DNA of 17,461 bases from Bacillota bacterium (GTDB taxonomy: Bacteria > Bacillota > Clostridia > Acetivibrionales > DSM-2933): positions 1-17,461 of the forward strand of contig JAUZPS010000039.1 in NCBI GenBank assembly GCA_030705945.1, written 5' to 3'. Below the pieces are notes generated by a model. The model was not told the origin of the DNA, made no database searches, and saw only the letters and a program-made list of their open reading frames with translations. This document shows, in pieces, positions 1 to 8,172 of this stretch (position 1 is the stretch's first letter; every line of letters starts with the position of its first letter). The position numbers and the translations under genes were made by a program.

Positions 1-21
1 ATTGACATATGTATATATAAT

Positions 22-46
22 CAAATGTAAAATTAGTTTAATACTA
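22..46 (+). repeat. 25-bp dispersed repeat, copy 1
   Basis: This 25-bp stretch begins CAAATGTAAA and ends ATACTA. It matches 10781-10805 at 23 of 25 positions in the same orientation. In the other copy it is followed at once by a strong hairpin. Here it is followed by a GAAAAGCCC run that resembles one arm of that hairpin, but the second arm is not recognisable. I cannot tell whether it is part of a larger repeat or the tail of a transcription unit that starts before the window. Confidence 0.5.
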
Positions 47-95
47 TCAGGAAAAGCCCATTTTGACTTTTAGGCTCAATGAGTAAATGTAATTA

Positions 96-194
96 GGGTG
101 TTTCAAAAAATTCCTTGTTCAAGTTTTATATGATGAAAACTCATTATATCAAGTTTTTGAAACGACCAGTTGCTAAGTTTTTTTTGATACTGCC
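96..194 (+). mobile_element. MITE-like inverted-repeat element, copy 1
   Basis: This is a 99-bp non-coding element with imperfect terminal inverted repeats (GGGTGTTTCAAAAAA at the left, TTTTTTTTGATACTGCC at the right) and TA directly on both sides (94-95 and 195-196). It has an internal imperfect stem-loop: the left-end GTTTCAAAAA pairs with an internal TTTTTGAAAC, and ATATGATGA faces TCATTATAT. Related copies lie at 5033-5134, 17015-17092 and, inverted, 17188-17286. The TA flanks and small size suit a passenger of an IS630/Tc1-mariner-type transposase; that parentage is inference because no transposase gene is present here. It ends 46 bp before the rnz start codon. Confidence 0.75.
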
Positions 195-240
195 TAAATG
201 TGAAAGATTAATTGATTTTAATATAGTAAAGGAGATTAGA

Positions 241-1155
241 ATGCTTGATATATGTCTACTTGGTACAGGAGGCATGATGCCATTACCCGAAAGATGGCTT
301 TCCTCAGTTTTACTTAGATATAATGGGAAAATGATTTTAACTGATTGTGGTGAAGGCACTCAAATAATAATGAGAAAGGCAGAGTGGGGATTTAAGGAGA
401 TAGAAGCCATATGCCTGACACATTATCATGCAGATCATGTGTCTGGGTTACCAGGTTTATTGCTTACTATAGGTAATTCTGGACGAGAGGAAAATTTGGT
501 TATTATAGGACCAAAAGGGCTAAAGAACCTTGTTGAGTGTCTTACGGTGATTTCGCCGCAATTACCATTTGGCATAGAGTTAATAGAGATTGAAAATAAT
601 AAAGGCTGCGAAATTTTACAAAATGGTGTAATAGTAGAATACCTTTCAGTAGATCATAATATACCTTGCTTTTCATATAGTTTCAATATAAAGAGACAAG
701 GTAAATTTGACCCGGAGCGGGCTAAAAAAGAAGGAATTCCCCAGCGGTTTTGGAGTATGTTGCAAAGAGGTGAGATAATAAAAGACGACGGAAGGACATT
801 TCTGCCGGAAATGGTTTTAGGAGAGGAAAGAAAGGGGCTAAAGGTAAGTATTTGCACAGATACGCGACCAACATTGGGAATGGCTGATTTTATAAGAGAT
901 TCAGATGTTTTTATTTGTGAGGGAATGTATGGGGAAGATGAGAAATTGGAGAAAGCAATAGAGAAAAAACATATGTTATTTTCCGAAGCTGCTAAACTTG
1001 CAACTGATGGAAATGTTAAAGAAATGTGGCTGACTCATTTTAGTCCATCAATAAAGGATCCGGAAGAGTACCTTGATAATGCGAAAAGGATATTTAATAA
1101 TTCAATTGCAGGAAAAGATTTAATGTGTAAGACTTTAAGCTTTACTGATAGCTAG
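241..1155 (+). CDS. rnz: Ribonuclease Z (tRNA 3'-processing metallo-beta-lactamase-fold nuclease)
   Basis: This is a 304-residue protein of the RNase Z/ElaC family, which cleaves the 3' trailer of tRNA precursors in the cytoplasm using two zinc ions. The metallo-beta-lactamase motif THYHADH places H61, H63, D65 and H66. Further ligand candidates are the His in SVDHN (about 137), the Asp in CTDTRP (about 212) and the His in LTHFSPS (about 269). The segment FDPERAKKEGIPQRFW with the following LQRGE resembles the conserved RNase Z region after the third ligand, so a general MBL hydrolase is less likely. The start at 241 is chosen because AAAGGAG (228-234) lies 6 nt upstream. The frame is open back to 115, but that extension is mobile-element sequence. 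The length is usual for the family. It converges on nifJ across a shared terminator. Confidence 0.9.
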   Translation: MLDICLLGTGGMMPLPERWLSSVLLRYNGKMILTDCGEGTQIIMRKAEWGFKEIEAICLTHYHADHVSGLPGLLLTIGNSGREENLVIIGPKGLKNLVECLTVISPQLPFGIELIEIENNKGCEILQNGVIVEYLSVDHNIPCFSYSFNIKRQGKFDPERAKKEGIPQRFWSMLQRGEIIKDDGRTFLPEMVLGEERKGLKVSICTDTRPTLGMADFIRDSDVFICEGMYGEDEKLEKAIEKKHMLFSEAAKLATDGNVKEMWLTHFSPSIKDPEEYLDNAKRIFNNSIAGKDLMCKTLSFTDS

Positions 1156-1209
1156 AAAAATTAGAAAATTTTATATCTATTAATTTTACGTTTGACAGAG
1201 AAGAAAAAT

Positions 1210-1247
1210 AAAAGGCCCGGTTAATTTAATAATTAACCGGGCCTTTT
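1210..1247. terminator. Bidirectional intrinsic terminator between rnz and nifJ
   Basis: A perfect 17-bp stem (1210-1226 with 1231-1247; core GGCCCGGTTAATT) closes a 4-nt TAAT loop. A T-run follows it on the plus strand and an A-run precedes it, so it can end transcription of both convergent genes. Confidence 0.92.
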
Positions 1248-1257
1248 TTAAAGTGAA

Positions 1258-4200
1258 TTATTCACCTTTTGCCATTTTTTCAAGCTGCTCATACTTTTCG
1301 ACAGCATTCTTTTCTGCCATGCCAAAGAGTTCTTCTGCCTTTTCAGGGAAGAGTCTTGTAAGTGAAGAGTAACGAACTTCGCTCAAGATGAAGTCTTTGA
1401 ATGAAGCTGAAGGTTTCTTTGAATCAAGTATGAAAGGATTCTTTCCTTCAAGTTTCAATAATGGATTGTATCTGTAGAGGAACCAGTAACCAGCTTCTAC
1501 AGCTAATTTTGATTCTAATTGAGTACATCCCATACCGAGCTTCAATCCATGGTTGATACATGGAGCGTATGCAATAACGAGTGATGGTCCTGGGTAGCTT
1601 TCAGCTTCAGTTAACGCTTTAATTAATTGATTCTGATTAGCTCCCATAGCAACCATTGCAACATATACATATCCATATGACATTGCCATTGCAGCTAAGT
1701 CTTTCTTCTTAGTAACCTTACCTGAAGCAGCAAACTGAGCTATTGCTCCAGTAGGAGTTGATTTTGAGGACTGACCGCCAGTATTTGAGTAAACTTCTGT
1801 ATCAAGAACTAATATGTTTACATCTTCACCAGAAGCTAGAACATGGTCAACACCACCGAAACCGATGTCGTATGCCCAACCGTCTCCACCGAATATCCAC
1901 TGTGATTTCTTGATGAGGAATTCTTTCTTTTCAAGTATTTCATCAACAATTGCCTTTGCTTCAGAACCCTTATATGCTTCGAGCAATGGTAATAATGTTA
2001 AGGTTGCTTTTTTAGAACCCTTTGCATTATCTTTGTTATCTAACCAATCTTTTAATGCTGCTTTAATTTCTTCAGAGATACCTGAATTTAAACCTTCTGT
2101 AGCAAGGTCAGTAAGTTTAGCTCTGATTTGTTTTACTGCAAGAGCCATACCATAGCCATACTCAGCATTATCCTCAAACAATGAGTTACCCCAAGCAGGA
2201 CCGTGACCTTTTTCATTTGTCGTATATGGTGTTGATGGAGCACTGCCACCCCAGATTGATGAACAACCTGTAGCATTAGCAATCATCATTCTATCACCGA
2301 ATAATTGAGTAATAAGTTTAGCGTAAGGAGTTTCTCCACAACCTCCGCAAGCTCCTGAGAATTCGAGGAGAGGTTGTTGGAACTGACTTCCTTTAACTGT
2401 TTCTGGATTTGCGGGATTTTCTTTTACAGATAACTTAATTGCATAATCCCAGTTTTCAATTTCAGCTGTTTGAGTTTGTATTGATTTCATGATAAGGGCT
2501 TTTTCTTTTGAAGGACAAACCTGAGCGCAGTTACCGCAACCAGTACAGTCAAGAGTTGAAACTTGAATCTTGAAGTTGTAGTTTTCAAATCCTTTACCGA
2601 TAGCTTTCTTTGTTGTTAAGGTTGCAGGAGCTTTAGCAGTTTCTTCTTCAGTAAAGAGGAAAGGTCTGATAGCAGCGTGAGGGCATACATATGAACATTG
2701 GTTACATTGTATACACTTGTCAGCTTGCCATTCAGGAACATCTATAGCAATACCTCTTTTTTCAAATTTGGATGATCCTTGTGGGAATGTTCCATCTTCA
2801 GCACCAACAAATGTGCTGACTGGGAGTTTATCGCCTTCCTGTCTGCTAATAGGATCAAGTATATTTTTGATAAATGCAGGCACATCTTTTTCAACTACAG
2901 GTTCATCAGCCGCATTTGCCCATGAAGCAGGAACATTTATTTTGTTCAGCGCGTCAATACCTTTATCAACAGCCATGTTATTCATGTTGATTATCTTATC
3001 GCCTTTTTTGCCATAAGAAGTTATAATAGCTTGTTTCATGTATTTAACAGCTTCATCAATTGGCATAACATTTGCGAGCTTAAAGAAAGCAGCTTGCATT
3101 ATCATATTGATTCTGTTTCCAAGACCAATTTCTTTAGCTATGCTAACAGCGTCAATTGTATATACGTTAATGTTGTTTTTAGCAAGGATTCTCTTCATTT
3201 TGCCAGGAAGATTTTTATCTAATTCTTCAGCTGACCATGAGCAGTTTAAGAGGAAGGTTCCGTTTGGCTTAATGTCTGAAACCATATCATACTTATCAAC
3301 ATATGAAGGATTGTGGCAAGCAAGGAAGTCTGCTTTTTTAACAAGATATGTTGATCTGATTGGCTTCTTACCAAATCTTAAGTGAGATACCGTTATACCG
3401 CCTGATTTCTTAGAGTCGTATGAGAAGTATGCTTGAGCATACATATCAGTGTGGTCACCAATTATTTTAATGGAATTCTTGTTAGCGCCAACAGTTCCGT
3501 CAGAGCCCAAGCCCCAGAATTTACAACTGATTGTTCCTTCACCGGTTGTATCAACTTCTTCGTCTACTGGAAGTGATAAGTTTGTAACATCATCAACTAT
3601 ACCAACTGTAAAATGATTCTTAGGAGCATTTGCTTTTAGGTTGTCATATACAGCTATAACCTGAGCTGGAGTAGTATCCTTAGAACCAAGACCATAACGT
3701 CCACAAACGATAAGAGGTCTTACAGCAGCATCATAATATACTGTAGCTATATCCTGATATAATGGTTCTCCAAGAGCTCCAGGTTCTTTTGTTCTGTCAA
3801 GTACAGCAATTTTCTTAACAGATGCAGGCATTGCAGAAATAAAATGTTTAATGGAGAAAGGTCTGAAAAGACGTATTTTTAATATACCAACTTTTTCTCC
3901 TTTAGCAGTTAAGTAATCGATAGCTTCTTCAGCAGCATCACATATTGAACCCATAGCGACTATTACTCTGTCCGCGTCTGGAGCTCCGTAGTAATTGAAT
4001 AAGCCATAGTTTCTTCCAGTAAGCTTGTTGATTTCCTTCATATAATTTTCTACGATTTCTGGAACTGCATTATAGTAAGAATTGCAAGCTTCACGAGCTT
4101 GGAAGAATATATCGGGGTTCTGAGCTGTTCCTTTTAAAACAGGATGTTCAGGATTTAATGATCTCTTTCTGAATTCCTTTATAGCGTCCATATCAACTAT

Positions 4201-4779
4201 TTTTGCTAAATCTGCATAATCAAGTACTTCTATTTTCTGAACTTCAGCAGATGATCTGAAGCCATCGAAGAAGTGAAGGAATGGAACTCTACCCTTAATA
4301 GCGCTTAAGTGAGCAACTGCAGCCAAATCCATTATTTCTTGAACGTTGCTTGCGCATAACATAGCAAAACCTGTTTGACGACAAGCCATAACGTCTGAAT
4401 GGTCACCGAATATTGAAAGAGCGTGGCTAGCGAGAGCGCGGGCGCTTACATGGAAAACGCCGGGAAGCAATTCACCAGCTATTTTGTACATGTTTGGAAT
4501 CATGAGAAGAAGACCTTGAGATGCTGTAAAAGTAGTAGTTAAAGCTCCTGCAGCAAGGGAACCGTGTACTGTGCCTGCTGCTCCTGCTTCTGATTGTAAT
4601 TCGGCTACCTTAACTAACTGACCGAATAAGTTTTTTCTACCATGAGCTGACCATTGGTCAACATTTTCTGCCATTGTAGATGATGGCGTTATTGGATATA
4701 TACCCGCAACCTCTGTAAACGCATAGGCTACATGAGCGGCAGCGGCATTACCATCCATTGTTTTCATGACCTTTGCCAT
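1258..4779 (-). CDS. nifJ: Pyruvate:ferredoxin (flavodoxin) oxidoreductase
   Basis: This is a full-length single-chain PFOR of 1173 residues. It converts pyruvate and CoA to acetyl-CoA, CO2 and reduced ferredoxin in the cytoplasm, the central step of clostridial fermentation. From the N-terminus it shows the domain with YPITPSS near residue 30, the middle domains, and two 4Fe-4S motifs, CIQCNQCSYVCP (about 688) and CTGCGNCAQVCP (about 743). It ends with the thiamine-diphosphate domain, with GGCGETPYAKL near 810, GDGWAYDIGFGG near 965 and a following LDTEVYSNTGGQSS. The length matches homodimeric PFORs. The start has a GGGGGA ribosome site about 8 nt upstream on the minus strand. It appears monocistronic, ending at the bidirectional terminator. 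Its upstream region contains a tandem heptamer repeat and a MITE. Confidence 0.97.
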   Translation of the reverse strand: MAKVMKTMDGNAAAAHVAYAFTEVAGIYPITPSSTMAENVDQWSAHGRKNLFGQLVKVAELQSEAGAAGTVHGSLAAGALTTTFTASQGLLLMIPNMYKIAGELLPGVFHVSARALASHALSIFGDHSDVMACRQTGFAMLCASNVQEIMDLAAVAHLSAIKGRVPFLHFFDGFRSSAEVQKIEVLDYADLAKIVDMDAIKEFRKRSLNPEHPVLKGTAQNPDIFFQAREACNSYYNAVPEIVENYMKEINKLTGRNYGLFNYYGAPDADRVIVAMGSICDAAEEAIDYLTAKGEKVGILKIRLFRPFSIKHFISAMPASVKKIAVLDRTKEPGALGEPLYQDIATVYYDAAVRPLIVCGRYGLGSKDTTPAQVIAVYDNLKANAPKNHFTVGIVDDVTNLSLPVDEEVDTTGEGTISCKFWGLGSDGTVGANKNSIKIIGDHTDMYAQAYFSYDSKKSGGITVSHLRFGKKPIRSTYLVKKADFLACHNPSYVDKYDMVSDIKPNGTFLLNCSWSAEELDKNLPGKMKRILAKNNINVYTIDAVSIAKEIGLGNRINMIMQAAFFKLANVMPIDEAVKYMKQAIITSYGKKGDKIINMNNMAVDKGIDALNKINVPASWANAADEPVVEKDVPAFIKNILDPISRQEGDKLPVSTFVGAEDGTFPQGSSKFEKRGIAIDVPEWQADKCIQCNQCSYVCPHAAIRPFLFTEEETAKAPATLTTKKAIGKGFENYNFKIQVSTLDCTGCGNCAQVCPSKEKALIMKSIQTQTAEIENWDYAIKLSVKENPANPETVKGSQFQQPLLEFSGACGGCGETPYAKLITQLFGDRMMIANATGCSSIWGGSAPSTPYTTNEKGHGPAWGNSLFEDNAEYGYGMALAVKQIRAKLTDLATEGLNSGISEEIKAALKDWLDNKDNAKGSKKATLTLLPLLEAYKGSEAKAIVDEILEKKEFLIKKSQWIFGGDGWAYDIGFGGVDHVLASGEDVNILVLDTEVYSNTGGQSSKSTPTGAIAQFAASGKVTKKKDLAAMAMSYGYVYVAMVAMGANQNQLIKALTEAESYPGPSLVIAYAPCINHGLKLGMGCTQLESKLAVEAGYWFLYRYNPLLKLEGKNPFILDSKKPSASFKDFILSEVRYSSLTRLFPEKAEELFGMAEKNAVEKYEQLEKMAKGE

Positions 4780-4833
4780 TTTAAATTTCCCCCATTTACT
4801 TAATAGATTATTTATTTAATAGTGAGTATTGTG

Positions 4834-4854
4834 TATACATTATACATTATACAT
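4834..4854. repeat. Tandem heptamer (TATACAT x3) upstream of nifJ
   Basis: Three perfect copies of TATACAT lie 55-75 bp upstream of nifJ. Read on the minus strand they give two overlapping TATAAT hexamers and a TATACA. A weak -35-like TTGTCG (4856-4861, minus strand) stands 18 nt from TATACA (4832-4837). This is a possible nifJ promoter whose spacing would change if the repeat number changed. Confidence 0.6.
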
Positions 4855-5032
4855 TCGACAAACTCATAACCATTATAACATAAAATTAAATGTAGTAAAT
4901 ACCATAATTAAAATTGTTGAGGCAAGATTGTTAAAAAAATAGCAAAAATTTTTGCGCAGTTTTTTACATTAAAATTATTAATTTGATATGTATTTGATTG
5001 GAGAAAATGGTAAAGTATTTGATAATTATTTA

Positions 5033-5134
5033 GGGAGTTTCAAAAAAATCCTTGTTCAAGTTTTGTATGATGAAAACCCATTATATCAAGTTTTTGAAAC
5101 TCCCAGTTGACCAGTTTATTTTTCGATACTACCT
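5033..5134 (+). mobile_element. MITE-like inverted-repeat element, copy 2
   Basis: This 102-bp copy of the element at 96-194 has TA on both sides (5031-5032, 5135-5136). Its left end GGGAGTTTCAAAAA is the exact reverse complement of an internal TTTTTGAAACTCCC (14 bp), so this copy can form the strongest internal stem of the family. It lies about 250 bp upstream of nifJ (minus) and 240 bp upstream of ispD (plus). Confidence 0.75.
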
Positions 5135-5140
5135 TAACTG

Positions 5141-5190
5141 TATATTTTGCAATATAAAAAATGGATGTAAAATGTTTATTGCAAAATATA
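5141..5190 (+). repeat. 50-bp palindromic element, copy A (upstream of ispD)
   Basis: Perfect 13-bp arms, TATATTTTGCAAT (5141-5153) and ATTGCAAAATATA (5178-5190), enclose a 24-nt spacer containing ATGGATGTAAAATG. The reverse complement recurs at 15477-15526 with 47 of 50 bases identical and the spacer unchanged. It ends 186 bp before ispD. A TATAAT at 5200-5205 lies just beyond the right arm, 15 nt after a TTGCAA, so part of a promoter could be included. The function is unknown. Confidence 0.7.
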
Positions 5191-5274
5191 TAGTTATGAT
5201 ATAATTTTAAAATATGGATATGTTTAGAATTTAATTGAAAGACTTTGTTATAAACGGAATGTTGTCAAAGAAAT

Positions 5275-5288
5275 AACTGGTCGTTTCA
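5275..5288 (-). repeat. Possible fragment of the MITE family
   Basis: The 14 bases AACTGGTCGTTTCA are exactly the reverse complement of an internal segment of MITE copy 1 (TGAAACGACCAGTT). No element ends are visible around it, so it may be a decayed remnant or chance. The rest of the gene-free region 5191-5364 shows no other feature I can support. Confidence 0.25.
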
Positions 5289-5376
5289 TAAACTATGCAT
5301 GTGTTATATACAAGATCAATTACGTCTACAATATTTGCAATTAGCTTTTTAAATTAAGAAATCTAGGAGATCAACA

Positions 5377-6084
5377 ATGAGTAGAGATGAATCGTTTGTC
5401 AGCGCTGTAATTGTCGCAGCGGGAAGCGGAACTAGAATGAAAATGGATAAAAATAAAATGTACCTAGAGATTTGCGGTGAGCCGGTTCTTGCAAGGACGT
5501 TGCAGGTATTTCAGGATTGCGAACTTATTAATGAGATAATACTAGTAACAAACAGTAGTGATATCTTTTTCTGTAAGCAACATATAATTGACAGATATGG
5601 CTTCGATAAGGTTGGGAAAATCGTTGCCGGAGGCAAAGAAAGGCAAAACAGTGTTTTTAACGGATTATGCGAATTGAATGAAAATACAGGCATTGCGCTT
5701 ATACATGATGGGGCCCGTCCGTTTGTTGATGAGGAAATTTTAAAAAATAGTATAAATGCTGCTCGAGAATATGGGTCAACGGGTGTAGCTGTTCCTGTAA
5801 AAGATACTATCAAAATTACCGACGAAGAGGCCTTCGTTAAGGATACTCCTGATAGAAGAACACTATGGGCGATACAGACTCCGCAAGCGTTTAAGTATGA
5901 GCTTATTTACAATGCTCATAAAAAAGCATTGGAGGAGGGGTTTATTGGGACTGATGACGCTGTTCTTGTTGAGAGGATGGGGTATAGGATGAAATTGATA
6001 ATGGGAAGCTACTTTAATATAAAGATTACCACAAGAGAAGACTTGGCTTTTGCTGAGGCTATATGGGAAAACACAAAAGCATAA
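5377..6084 (+). CDS. ispD: 2-C-methyl-D-erythritol 4-phosphate cytidylyltransferase
   Basis: This 235-residue IspD couples MEP with CTP to make CDP-methylerythritol, the third step of the MEP isoprenoid pathway. The N-terminal nucleotide loop AAGSGTRMKMDKNK holds R20 and K27, at the numbers of the catalytic pair in E. coli IspD. IHDGARPFV (about 109-117), VPVKDTIK, LWAIQTPQAF (about 163-172), GTDDAVLVE and the C-terminal KITTREDLAFAE are all family hallmarks. The usual KQYL following the loop reads KMYL here. AGGAG at 5365-5369 sits 7 nt before the ATG. An 82-nt A-rich gap separates it from natA on the same strand, so co-transcription with the transporter is possible. The next pathway gene in the window, an ispF homologue, lies beyond natB on the other strand. 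Confidence 0.95.
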   Translation: MSRDESFVSAVIVAAGSGTRMKMDKNKMYLEICGEPVLARTLQVFQDCELINEIILVTNSSDIFFCKQHIIDRYGFDKVGKIVAGGKERQNSVFNGLCELNENTGIALIHDGARPFVDEEILKNSINAAREYGSTGVAVPVKDTIKITDEEAFVKDTPDRRTLWAIQTPQAFKYELIYNAHKKALEEGFIGTDDAVLVERMGYRMKLIMGSYFNIKITTREDLAFAEAIWENTKA

Positions 6085-6166
6085 TCGAATACGAAAGAAT
6101 ATTAAAATAATAAAGAAAGAATACAAGAAGGAAATAAAAAAATACAAAAAGAGTAGGAGGAGTCTC

Positions 6167-6898
6167 ATGGTAAATGTTGATAAGCTAACAAAGGAATTTG
6201 GAAAGTCTAAAGCTGTTGACAGCATAAGTTTTGAAATAAAAAAAGGAGAAGTTTTCGGCCTTCTTGGCGAAAACGGAGCGGGAAAAACAACAACATTGAG
6301 AATGCTAGCTACAATGTTAAAGCCAACATCAGGCGCTGCATATATAAATGGTATCAATATAAATAAAGATCCTCAAGCTGCAAGATTCTGCATCGGAATA
6401 CTTTTTGGAGGAGAAACGGGACTATATGACAGGCTTACAGTGTATGAGAATATTTCATATTTCGGTGAACTTAACGATATGGATAAAAATACTATCAAGA
6501 GACGTATCGAAGAATTGGCGAAAGCCTTTGAAATGGAAGGGTATATCAACAAAAAGGCTTCAAAGCTGTCTAAAGGAATGAAACAGAAGGTTGCTTTTGC
6601 AAGGGCTATTGCGCATGACCCTGAAGTAATGTTTTTTGATGAACCCACTTCTGGGCTTGATGTGAGCGCTGCAAGAAATGTTCATGATTTTATACTTGAA
6701 TGCAAGAAAAAAGGCAAGACTATTTTATTTTCAAGTCATACGATGAGCGAGGTTGAGAAGCTTTGTGACAGAGTAGGCGTTATACATAAAGGAAAGCTTA
6801 TAGATATTGGAAGTATCGCGGAATTTAAGAGAAAATATGATAATGAAAGCTTTGAAGAAATATTTATCCGATTGGTAGGTGGTAAATATGAAGTTTAA
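6167..6898 (+). CDS. natA: ABC transporter ATP-binding protein (NatA-like)
   Basis: This 243-residue ABC ATPase would power the membrane protein encoded immediately downstream. The Walker A motif GENGAGKT is at 34-41, signature LSKGMKQK at 134-141, Walker B VMFFDEP at 154-160 and switch histidine H191. The Q-loop position reads GILFGGETGLY, as in the DrrA/NatA class of exporters. The start at 6167 follows AGGAGG (6155-6160) by 6 nt. The frame is open back to 6050, but that part is lysine-rich read-through of the intergenic gap and overlaps ispD. Its stop lies inside natB: the two reading frames overlap by 11 bp, suggesting translational coupling. The substrate cannot be read from the sequence; sodium efflux is known for Bacillus NatAB, and a peptide or drug exporter is also possible. 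Confidence 0.88.
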   Translation: MVNVDKLTKEFGKSKAVDSISFEIKKGEVFGLLGENGAGKTTTLRMLATMLKPTSGAAYINGININKDPQAARFCIGILFGGETGLYDRLTVYENISYFGELNDMDKNTIKRRIEELAKAFEMEGYINKKASKLSKGMKQKVAFARAIAHDPEVMFFDEPTSGLDVSAARNVHDFILECKKKGKTILFSSHTMSEVEKLCDRVGVIHKGKLIDIGSIAEFKRKYDNESFEEIFIRLVGGKYEV

Positions 6899-8102
6899 GC
6901 ATATATGGACTGTATTTAAAAAGGAAGTAAAGGATATCAGCAGAGATAAGAGAACACTCCTTATAAGCATTGTTGTACCGATGGTAATCATTCCGCTTCT
7001 AAATAGTTTTGTAGGCGGTGGGATGGAAAAACTTCAAAAAGATATAAATGAGAATGTAACAGTCGCTTTAAGTGATAAGTCAAATGCGCCAGATATAAAG
7101 AATCTTGTGCTAAATGACATTATTGCAGACAATAAAAGCATCCGGCTTATAGATACGCCTAATGCCTCTGAAGCTTTGAAACAGGATAAGGTAAGGCTAA
7201 TTCTTGACATTGATAAGGATTTTAAATCAAAGATTGATTCTGGAAAGCCTTTTGATATAAGTATCTCTTATGATAAGTCCAGAACTAAGTCGGAGGGAAG
7301 TATATGGATTGTTAATGATGCAATTTCTAAATTCAATAAAAAGATACTTAAGGAAAGAATGAATCAATTAGGAAAAAGTGAAGAATTTTTAGAACCAGCC
7401 AGGACTAAGGAAATTAATGTAGCTGATGAGACAAAGACCAGCACAAGCATGCTTGCCATGTTTTTACCTATTATTATTGTAATTCTCATGACTGTTGGCG
7501 GAGTTCCGGCTGCCACTGATCTCATGGCAGGAGAAAAAGAAAGGAACACTTTAGAACCCCTTCTTACAACAAAGCCAGGGAGGGTTTCGATTCTTTTGGG
7601 AAAATATTTTACAGTGACCTTGTTTTCTTTTATAACTGTTATAGCTTCGGTTGTTGGCTTGATTATAGGTTATATTTTAAAGCCGAGTTCTCTGAATATG
7701 GGAACAGGACAGCATTTAACCGGATTCTTTATTCCTCTTCCCGCTCTTCTAATTTCAATTTTGCTGGCAATTGCTCTTGGAATGACGTTTGCGGGAATTC
7801 AGGTAGCATTAAGCACCTATGCAAGATCTTTTAAGGAAGCTCAAGTATATTTGTCTTTTTTAATGATTGCAGCTATGGTGCCTGCTTACGCTAATTTTTT
7901 CACTCAGCCAAGTGACATACCTATGTACTATTTCTTTATTCCTATTATTAATACGATTTCTGCCTTTAAAATAGTATTGGGTGGCTCAATTAACTATTTC
8001 TATTTGATAATAGCGTTTGTTTCTTCAGCAATACACGTAATGATTGCCCTTGGCGCAGCAGTTTACATGTTCAGCAAAGAAAAAGTTCTCTTCAGAAGCT
8101 AA
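6888..8102 (+). CDS. natB: ABC transporter permease (NatB-like, ABC-2 family)
   Basis: This 404-residue membrane protein is the partner of the preceding ATPase. It has one N-terminal membrane segment (about 25-45), a large external loop of about 150 residues, then about six hydrophobic segments between roughly 195 and 398. This is the layout of the ABC2_membrane_3/NatB group. The stretch VGGVPAATDLMAGEKERNTLEPL just after the second segment is typical of NatB-like permeases, where the conserved GEKERGT-type motif contacts the ATPase. The ATG at 6888 is preferred over GTG 6879 because AGGTGG-like bases at 6877-6882 are well placed for it. It starts inside the end of natA. No convincing terminator follows; the next 186 bp run to the convergent ispF-like gene. 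Confidence 0.88.
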   Translation: MKFKHIWTVFKKEVKDISRDKRTLLISIVVPMVIIPLLNSFVGGGMEKLQKDINENVTVALSDKSNAPDIKNLVLNDIIADNKSIRLIDTPNASEALKQDKVRLILDIDKDFKSKIDSGKPFDISISYDKSRTKSEGSIWIVNDAISKFNKKILKERMNQLGKSEEFLEPARTKEINVADETKTSTSMLAMFLPIIIVILMTVGGVPAATDLMAGEKERNTLEPLLTTKPGRVSILLGKYFTVTLFSFITVIASVVGLIIGYILKPSSLNMGTGQHLTGFFIPLPALLISILLAIALGMTFAGIQVALSTYARSFKEAQVYLSFLMIAAMVPAYANFFTQPSDIPMYYFFIPIINTISAFKIVLGGSINYFYLIIAFVSSAIHVMIALGAAVYMFSKEKVLFRS

Positions 8103-8172
8103 GACGGGTGAAAACCTAACGTGGAAGGTTGTAAAAGAGTGGCAGATGGTAAAGGTATAAAAAACATTATAA

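Noticed and set aside
2..21. TTGACA followed by TATAAT at the window start
   Set aside because: Only 8 nt separate the hexamers, far too few for a sigma-A promoter.
115..240. N-terminal extension of rnz and the shared peptide THYIKFLKxPVAKFFLILP also seen in reverse at 17188-17286
   Set aside because: The peptide is shared only because both stretches are copies of the same inverted-repeat element. The internal ribosome site at 228-234 and the start of RNase Z homology place the gene at 241.
2717..3016. Plus-strand open frames inside nifJ (also 1814-2155 and 3038-3385)
   Set aside because: They lie opposite well-conserved PFOR domains and have no independent coding evidence.
6050..6166. Lysine-rich N-terminal extension of the ABC ATPase
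   Set aside because: It overlaps the ispD end and continues in A-rich intergenic sequence. AGGAGG sits 6 nt before the ATG at 6167, where ABC homology begins.
8103..8125. AACCT/AGGTT hairpin as a natB terminator
   Set aside because: Only five base pairs and no T-run follow.
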